This document shows, one piece after another, positions 57,196-64,000 of a DNA stretch of 64,000 nucleotides. The translations under genes and the position numbers were made by a program. The notes beneath the pieces were generated by a model. That model did not search any database, was not told the origin of the DNA, and worked only from the letters and a program-made list of their open reading frames with translations. Source of the DNA: Ottelia alismoides (Eukaryota > Streptophyta > Magnoliopsida > Alismatales > Hydrocharitaceae); the NCBI GenBank assembly GCA_037367405.1, contig JAZKJV010010135.1, positions 1 to 64,000 on the forward strand. The letters run 5' to 3'. Position 1 is the stretch's first letter. Every line of letters begins with the position of its first letter.

Positions 57196-57618
57196 ATGGA
57201 TTCAGCCAATGAGAGGTGCAGATGTGGATATCCCTTGCATCTTAGTTACGAGGAGGGAACGGAGCATCCAGTCCGCCGGCTATTTTACGTCTGCTCGGTT
57301 AGTCGTTGTGGGACTAGGATGCCATACGCGCGCGCTTCGAGGACAATGGAGAACTTGGCAGATGAGTTCTTCTTCATTGCACAACGTTTATGGGAGAAAG
57401 AGGTTGAGAGTAGAGCATTGAATCATCAGATTCAATCCAACTTGCGAGAGCTGCAACAGAAGGACATTGAACTGAGTGAGCTTTACTCCGTGCTAGATGA
57501 TGAAGGAGGACATAGAAATTCCCTGATGGAAACGGTGGAGTCACTTCGCATGCAGCTTCGGGACACTGGATTGGCGGAAGTTCATGACCAAGACGTGGAA
57601 GACAAGCACGTTGTTTGA
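57196..57618 (+). CDS. GRF-type zinc finger with coiled coil, third ORF of the Harbinger unit
   Basis: 140 residues: RCRCGYPLHLSYEEGTEHPV, then RRLFYVCSVSRCGTRM. The pattern C-x-C-G...R-x-F-x-x-C...C fits the zf-GRF family (GRF zinc fingers bind single-stranded nucleic acid in known cases). Residues about 65-130 are a charged heptad-like helix (NHQIQSNLRELQQKDIELSE and on), probably a coiled coil. It lies 212 bases after the transposase on the same strand. Known Harbinger elements usually have two genes, so this may be a captured gene or an unrelated neighbour. Start at 57196 (MDSANERC). Confidence 0.65.
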   Translation: MDSANERCRCGYPLHLSYEEGTEHPVRRLFYVCSVSRCGTRMPYARASRTMENLADEFFFIAQRLWEKEVESRALNHQIQSNLRELQQKDIELSELYSVLDDEGGHRNSLMETVESLRMQLRDTGLAEVHDQDVEDKHVV

Positions 57619-58340
57619 TGGATCTTCCGGAGAATGGGTTGCACGACATGCTTTCAGTTTTATGACATTGGGTGAGGGTGTGTTGGGGATCAACTGGTGT
57701 GTTTGAGGAAAGTTTTCCTTCAATGTCTCACTTTAGAGTGGTTAATGACGACGTCGTTAGTGTTTACTTTGAGTAATTTCAAGGCAGATTGTAGTTGTGG
57801 TCAAAGTATATATTAATTTATATTATGATTGTAACAGTGTTTGCTTGCATGGAATGTTGCTACTTTTCTGGTGCCTCACCCTTGAAATTGGCCTTGTTGT
57901 TCTTTCGATGTTATATTCGCCGTGACCTATAAAATAGGAGGTAGAAATTATTCATTCAGCAAAGCACATATAAGACATAAAACAGAAGTGTGGGTGCTAA
58001 TCGACTACCTCCCAATTCACAGATATTCTGATTGAATTCATTTTAAAGTTTCGAATCCGAACGCGAATTCAATTTCGACTGAATTTACTAAATTACATTC
58101 GTATTCAATTCATTTTGAGTTTTGAATATTCAAATTTTATTTACTTTATATCAAATTTGGAATATTAATTGACGTTATGGAAATGATAAATAATACTATA
58201 TGAAGAATAATATAATATGAATAACTTACTAATCTAATTTCAAGGAATACTATATAGATATTTCGAATGGATTATAAAATTAAGGAAGACAACAAACCAA
58301 TACAAAACGTGGTCTCCGTAATTGTTTATTATTCTCAAAA
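57619..58340. other. Downstream AT-rich region
   Basis: No gene. It contains repeated AATTCA/TGAATT words at 58020-58150 (GATTGAATTCATTTTAAAGT and TCAATTCATTTTGAGTTTTG), which form weak inverted repeats. Confidence 0.4.
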
Positions 58341-58613
58341 CCAAAGAATTTCTGCAACAAAAGGTGGTCTCCATGCTTCTTTACATCCTATCAATAATTC
58401 ATTTTTTTTAAACCAATAACATAAACAATTATTACCCTCAATCATTAATTCTAACTATACATCCTATCAATACATCACATCACATCACATTTAACTCCAA
58501 CCCAACCCATTCAAAATCAAACACCTACTATTACAACCCTCCCAACCCTCCTCACAGTTTACTATTCAAAGGTTTACCCCAACCCTACCCAACCCACCAA
58601 CCAAGCGTACCCT
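58341..58613. mobile_element. Probable MITE or Harbinger right end
   Basis: The minus strand begins GGGTACGCTTGGTTGGTGGG at 58613 and continues G/T-rich, like the GGGTGTGTTTGG start of the Tourist element at 30532. The opposite end was not found. It may be the right terminus of the Harbinger element (1.6 kb after the transposase) or a separate MITE. Confidence 0.4.
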
Positions 58614-59540
58614 GAGAGTTGAAAACAAGTTAAAGAACCTTTTTCAAAAATGAAAAAGGAGGAGACTCCGGATGAAAAGAGAGAAATCATGACCGTAACT
58701 CGATACTAACTTCAAAATAATCTAACCCCTATTTTACCCTATTTATTTCAATTCTAATCTAGATCCTAACCTAATAACTATGTTCTCAAATGTCGTATGA
58801 TCTGAGAAGTATAATTAAAATCTACAACAACAAAGCCTTTTCTCACATTAAGTAGGGTCGGATGCCTAGATTCTTTACCTCCATTCAGATCTATCGTGGG
58901 TCATTCCCTAGATCCAAAAAAATTAAGTATAATAAAAAAAACGAAATTTTGATCAAGAATGTGAAAAAAATATTTGACGAGATTCCCCTTCATATTCCAT
59001 TGTTAAAAGCTTTGGAGCATTTTCTTACTTTATTACTCTATGTTTCTTAAAAATAGATGCACACTAAAGAGCCAAAGAAAGGAAATAACAAATATATCAA
59101 AAAATATTAAATATCCATAACTTCTGCATGATTCTACAGTCATTTCTGATCACATATCTTGAGATACCTTTGTCACCTAAGCCTCTTAAAAATTTACTAG
59201 ATTCAGGTCATCAAAAGAATTAAAGAATTGGAAAAAAACTCCTTGGGCAGAAATCACCGATAATATCTCTCCTTTCTAGAGTTTCCCTCCTAAGTTCATC
59301 ACCGACACTGCAAATCCATCATATGTTGTCTTCCCTTAAAGTACCCAAAATATTCTTAGGGACATTGATAAAATACACATGAAGTTCCTCTGGTGCGGCT
59401 CCTCAACGAAGAAACATAGTCATCAAGCTCGTTGGGTACACATTTTCTGCCCTAAGTCTAATGATGGGTGGGGGATTTTAGATTTAAAGAAATTTATTGT
59501 TTACTTTTATCAAAGTCATAAACCAATACCCATGAGAACC

Positions 59541-59638
59541 CTTAGTCTCTTTTCTCTCAAATTATCCATATGAGATTACACAACAACAGCTTAGTCTCTT
59601 TTCTCTCAAATTATCCATATGAGATTACACAACAACAG
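59541..59638. repeat. Exact 49 bp tandem duplication in the LINE
   Basis: Units 59541-59589 and 59590-59638, each starting CTTAGTCTCTTTTCTCTC and ending ACACAACAACAG, with no difference between copies. A recent duplication, since the surrounding LINE is heavily decayed. Confidence 0.9.
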
Positions 59639-60098
59639 ACTTTGCCCCGTCCCTGAACCTCCTCTTCCACGGGATTCTCCCCGTTGGCATTCCACTAAAA
59701 AAATTCGCGGGCCTTCGTCATATGGCCTCCAAAACCTTAGGCTCAGGTGAAACATCCTGCTTTGGTCTAACAACATTGACCAAAATCACCCTCTCTCACC
59801 CAATTACCAGCCCTGTGGGACTTAGCAAAAAATAAGAAAAGTTCCTTAGCCCAGGCTCACTCAACACTATCCGCCAGACAAAACTGGCTCAAACTCTTTT
59901 AAGAAGATCATCCTCCCATCATGATATCCCTAAACTGAGAGACTTCATCTTGAATCACTCCCCCCACCCCGATACATAGGACATTATCCTCTTCTTCGGT
60001 AAGTCATCCAACCTAAGGCTTGCAAATCAAATTTATAAGCTTTTAACAAACGGTGGTTTAGCAGCAAAACTCCACGATCACTTTTGGAAGAGACCCTT

Positions 60099-62032
60099 TG
60101 ATGAATCGGTGATTTATCATATTTTTATACCTTTTATTGAGCAAAAATCATGTGTAATCAGTTGCATTTCCATTAGTTTAATGCATAAATTTATTTCATA
60201 ATTTTCATGCTTATTTCATTCAACATCATATAAAAATTGTACGGTCTACTTGTTATGAATAGATTTTATGAATCTCCCGGTACCTTACTTAAGGTTGTAC
60301 GGTCTACTTGTTATGCAAAGTGGGAAGAGTTATAACTTTCGCACACAGTTTAAAATCAACTCACGGTTAAAGAGAATATAGGTTGATCAGATTGATCTAA
60401 CTTGAGCTAAAGATGGAACCGATTAAAGTTGATAGAACTCGAGAGTTGTCGAATTCAATACGTGAATCTAAAGGAAGCCCTAACACTATTAATCTAAAGG
60501 TCGACACAGTCTTCATTTGTTATTTGTTCAAACTTGGCTTAAAATCTTAGGACTTTCCGAGTGTGTCTATTGTAAACCCTCTCTGTACATTCTCTAATCT
60601 TTTTCTATCTCTTTGCGTATCGTTGTCTTGTTAGGGACTCAAGATTTAAGTATGGGAGTATGATGAATCGATGATTTATCATGTTTTTATACCTTTTATT
60701 GAGTAAAAATTATATGTGATTAGTTGTATTTTCTTGAATTTAATGCATAAATTTTATTTCATAAGTTTCATGCTCATTTCATTCAACATCATATAAAAAA
60801 TTAGATTCGTGACAAAAGAAATCTAAAAAAATCATTCTTATTTTTATTTTATTTTTTATTTTGTCAATAAATATGAGCTCCAAGCCCATATTGAAGTTTC
60901 TAACATTTTTTTTCTGTTTTTTAGATCAACTTTAGAGGAAGTTCATAAGGGCTCATCTCTCCCCATCCCTCTTCATTCCAAAAAAAAAAAATAAGGGTGT
61001 TGATATCAACACCTAGGGGGCTGATGTCAGCCCCTTCCTCAAGGTAACGTGCATCCTCCAACCCAATGTCAATCGCCCGACGGTCCACCTTCTCCATGCA
61101 CCTCCTCCTCACCCTTGACCTCTATAATAGGGAGGAGGAGGAAGTCATCGAGGATGCATCACAAACCCTGAGAAGAACTTATCTCCATCCTCTAATCTTC
61201 GCCAAAGCTATGTCGCTCCGCCGCCAACCTCCATCAAGCCCCACCGCCACTCCGTCGCTCCTCCATCGCCCCGTGCTCTGTCACACAAGGTTGGGCACGA
61301 CTGAGAGCATCCCCATCCCTTGGTCTTGGAGACCAAGGGCTTATTTGCAAATGTATTATTTTTCTATATTTTTAATTTAAATTGGACCTAAATACAATTT
61401 TGTAAAACTTTTGGTTAATCCCTGTAATTTCTCTAATTTCATATTTTATCCCGTGGCATTTGTAATAGTATTATTAAATTTTTGTTTAATTATAATTTAG
61501 TCCTTTAGGGACTTTTCTACCATTTCTTAAAGTTTCTTATTTTTCTCTGCAATTTACACATTAAATTGGCAAATTTTTAATTTCGACGAATACTTTTTAT
61601 TAACTACAATTGCTCCCTCTCTCTGTATTTAGTTTTATTTCCATTCAAGCTCTTAGTTTTGTTAGAATATTACATAAATGCCCCTGGTACTTCCAAAAAT
61701 CACCAAAAATATCAGAAAATTCAAAAAATCCTTATGTGATCCCAATGATATTTAGAATCTAGTGACAGCTATTTCGACACATTTTAAGATCACATGAACA
61801 AAAGTAAAAATAAGATTCAATTTGAGTCAATAAAGTCGAAAATGCCTTTGTAAATAAAATAAAATTTGCATAAAAATTCCTGAGTCCATATGGATCGATC
61901 ATCTACTTGTCGCATACTTTATTTGATATCTCTTGGCTTGTAGTTGTAGAAATATTATTTGAAATGCTATGCTTTTCGTGTATGAGCAACGGCAACATAA
62001 AAATCACTAACAAACCAAAAATCATAGTTTCA
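60099..62032 (+). mobile_element. Element G: internally deleted LTR element inserted in the LINE
   Basis: Target duplication CCCTT at 60094-60098 and 62033-62037; the LINE frame resumes after it. Content: the first 142 bases of a 5' LTR (TGATGAATCGGTG...), then 420 bases of 3' internal sequence, polypurine-type AAGTATGGGAGTA, then a full LTR 60661-62032 (TGATGAATCGATG...GTTTCA, 1372 bp). The internal part has a repeat GTACGGTCTACTTGTTATG at about 60239 and 60294. The start TGATGAAT and AAGTATGGG tract show kinship with A and F, but the LTR is much shorter. Confidence 0.75.
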
Positions 62033-62830
62033 CCCTTCCACCCTAAAGTCTCGCTATTCCTCTGATCCTTGACTCATAACAAACTTAGAGCACAAGACCA
62101 ACCTTTCTATCTGGATATACTAACCTCTAATTCTTGCCCCTCTATCTCTCAACAAATGAGAACATCCCACAATTCTTCTTGGGTTATCCTTTTACTTTCT
62201 TCATTTTTCCTTATTAAATAATTCTAATTACTGTGGGAACCTTGAAGATTTTTTTGAACGTCACATTTCACGCCCATACTCCTCATACCATTGGCAGATA
62301 TCTGTCATACATACATCAATCTGGTAGTTGATCTGGAAGGATAGATGTGCTAGATTATTCTAGAGTACTTTGCTCCCTCCTGTAAAAATTGCCAAAGAGG
62401 CCTCCCTTCTCATAAGCCATTCCTCTTAAGATTTATCTGTCAACTCTATCCTTATTTGTTTAATGTTATGCACTATTGATTATATTTGCTAACTAATGAT
62501 CTACAATCAAGAACTCGCTAGCTCCCTAAGACCCCGCCCGCGCACTTGTCGGTTGCTCGCAAGCAAGAAACAATAGTCTTAGAGATACTTCCAACTCACC
62601 CAAGCATGCACCTGATGGACAATTAGACACTTTTTTGATTGCTCTCTTTTTTTTATTATCCTAACATTATCCTATGATAGTCTTTGACAGCTTTATTTTT
62701 GCCCCCTTATGGTAGTTTTTAGTTGTACTAAATGCCAATATCATAGGAGCTCTCTGCTTATGTTAGATATTGTTAGCCACCCCCCCCCCCTCCAAACTTT
62801 AATTTGTGGTGCGGTTTCTTTTTTGATGAA

Positions 62831-63385
62831 ATGAAAATTGATCATTTATTTAAAAAATAACTTCCACAACAAACAAACTGCCCAAATATAAGAAGGTCTA
62901 AGGTACCCTATTTATAGATTGCACCATTGGGAACATGCTTTCGATTGCACCCTTCCGGATGATGGATCTTGATAAATTTTATGTCCACTTGGGTATATGG
63001 CATATTGAAAATAAAACTATTTAAATCAACTTCCATGGTTTTGCAACTAGTAGATAAGTCTGTTAAGGAACCGAAGGGTTCCTTGATATCGTCGGGGAGT
63101 CTAATTCCTTATAAAGTTTGTCATTAGAGGAGGCATAACTATGGTATGAGGTTTGTAAACAAAGGATCTTCATTTTTCCTTGGTAGCCTTAATAATGAGT
63201 TTGGAGATACTAGGAGCTAGCTCTGGACAACAGTGATAGGTTCTGACATCAAAGAGATCTATCATACTATTGAATCTGAAGAACAATATCATGTTGTTAT
63301 GAAAGATAACCATGTCTCCACTTTTGAGAGGTTCACTTTCCTTAACAAAGATAAGTGCAACCATGATAAGAAAATCGGTTGTGAG
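62831..63385. other. Anonymous sequence before the Del/Tekay LTR
   Basis: No convincing gene. A minus-strand frame of 64 codons at 63170-63364 and short plus-strand frames match nothing I recognise. Confidence 0.3.
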
Positions 63386-63930
63386 TGTAACGTCCCGGCT
63401 TAGGTCCCCGATCTGTTATCGAAGTATTACTGACCCTGACAACCTCTTGGGATCGGGCCCATATGGACCTGATTAACCACCCCCAAAATGCTCAAGCCGG
63501 GTTAAAAAGGAATCGACGAATATAATTCTAATCCTACATTTTGAGCCAAGATAGAAATTCGAGATCATTGAACAATAGAACACATACAGTATCCGCGAGG
63601 ATTCGTTACTCAAAGGATCGAGCCGACACAGTGATTCTACTCCTTCGATTTCGACCAGCCGTAGACGACGTCCCAACCCGACGATAAGGGATGCAGATTA
63701 TCTCGGCCAAGGAAAAAGGAAGGTGCTATGGTTGTATCTCGTGGAGAGCTGCCCAACAAATCCCATAATCCCCACTCTCTTGTACGTGGAGAGCTGCCCA
63801 ACAAATCCTAAAATAGGATCCACGTATGAGATAGTTGAGGTAGGATTGGTAATAGTATAACCGACTCCCTCTCTCTCCTCCTTTAGTAATTGAATTAATT
63901 TTTTTTGTAATATTTGTAGGGGTCGTTACA
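63386..63930 (-). mobile_element. 3' LTR of a Del/Tekay-like gypsy element, minus strand
   Basis: 545 bp with inverted ends TGTAACG...CGTTACA; on the minus strand it starts TGTAACGACCCC. A CRM/Tekay-type chromovirus is indicated by the adjacent internal end. The body of the element would lie right of the window. Confidence 0.75.
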
Positions 63931-64000
63931 ATCTACCCTACTAAAAAAAAGAATTTCGTCCCGAAATTATAGGTCTAAGAACTTACCAAAAAGCTAGGGA
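63931..64000 (-). mobile_element. Internal 3' end and polypurine tract of the Del/Tekay-like element
   Basis: The minus strand reads AATTTCGGGACGAAATT (63968-63952) and then a purine-rich AGTAGGGTAGAT up to the LTR. AATTTCG-GGACGAAATT is the short inverted repeat regularly found just before the 3' LTR in plant Del/Tekay elements. Confidence 0.7.

Larger units (their letters stand above)
59220..62830 (+). pseudogene. L1-type LINE, 3' part of reverse transcriptase ORF, split by element G
   Basis: Left of the insertion: DIDKIHMKFLWCGSSTKKHS, then RWVHIFCPKSNDGWGILDLK, the RT thumb/zf-RVT lead-in typical of plant L1 ORF2 (FLW-x-G...GG-L-G-I-x-D-L). Then KSSNLRLANQIYKLL. Right of the insertion (62033 on) the frame resumes with FHPKVSLFL, LTSNSCP and further on LIWKDRCARLF, which is the zf-RVT and C-terminal W-x-x-R-N/C-x-R-x-F pattern. 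Many stops are present. 62640-62830 may be its 3' end, with a run of 10 C at about 62780. An earlier stretch 58860-59220 may belong to it but is not readable. Confidence 0.7.

Overview
This is plant nuclear DNA, almost entirely transposable elements, with one convincing host gene. The evidence is Athila-type Ty3/gypsy polyproteins with a tRNA-Asp primer site, Tourist, hAT and CACTA non-autonomous elements, a PIF/Harbinger transposon, L1-type LINE debris, and an intron-containing plant receptor-like kinase. The very GC-rich kinase coding sequence in AT-rich surroundings suggests a monocot; that is inference from composition only.

Layout. 1-15166: decayed Athila-like element A. Its 5' LTR lies left of the window. 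It has broken gag, protease, RT-RNase H and integrase, then a stem-loop array, a 1.35 kb inverted-repeat element inserted in its 3' non-coding region, and a 3.8 kb 3' LTR. 15167-29.3 kb: a scrambled cluster of related LTRs in alternating orientation (B minus, C plus, D minus) and a minus-strand element E with gag, primer-binding site and LTR. 29.3-32.2 kb: a weak LINE ORF1-like fragment, a Tourist MITE and a GAGCC-rich hAT-like element. 32388-33694: a two-exon, 360-residue non-RD receptor-like kinase of the Arabidopsis At1g33260 type. 34.0-38.4 kb: a CACTA MITE, a second CACTA-like end, anonymous sequence and a broken copia element. 38362-51556: element F, a complete and very young LTR retrotransposon with TTAAC target duplications, about 99.7 percent identical 3.67 kb LTRs, a tRNA-Asp primer site, one open gag-type ORF and no pol. 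51.7-52.3 kb: a GC-rich unrecognised gene fragment. 54.1-57.6 kb: a PIF/Harbinger unit with a Myb/SANT protein, a DDE transposase interrupted by one stop, and a GRF-type zinc-finger coiled-coil protein. 59.2-62.8 kb: an L1-type LINE pseudogene split by an internally deleted LTR element G with CCCTT duplications. 63386-64000: a minus-strand Del/Tekay-like 3' LTR.

How the parts relate. A and F share the 5' leader, the start of gag, a five-member stem-loop array, a long 3' non-coding block, the polypurine tract and LTR architecture. F keeps only a Gag-type protein, so it probably moved using pol supplied by an intact relative of A. The most unusual structure is the stem-loop array: every 3' arm plus G-run copies the element's own polypurine tract, and the arms vary in a compensatory way. 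The LTRs also share an inverted pair of TTGACC boxes and a probable leader intron.
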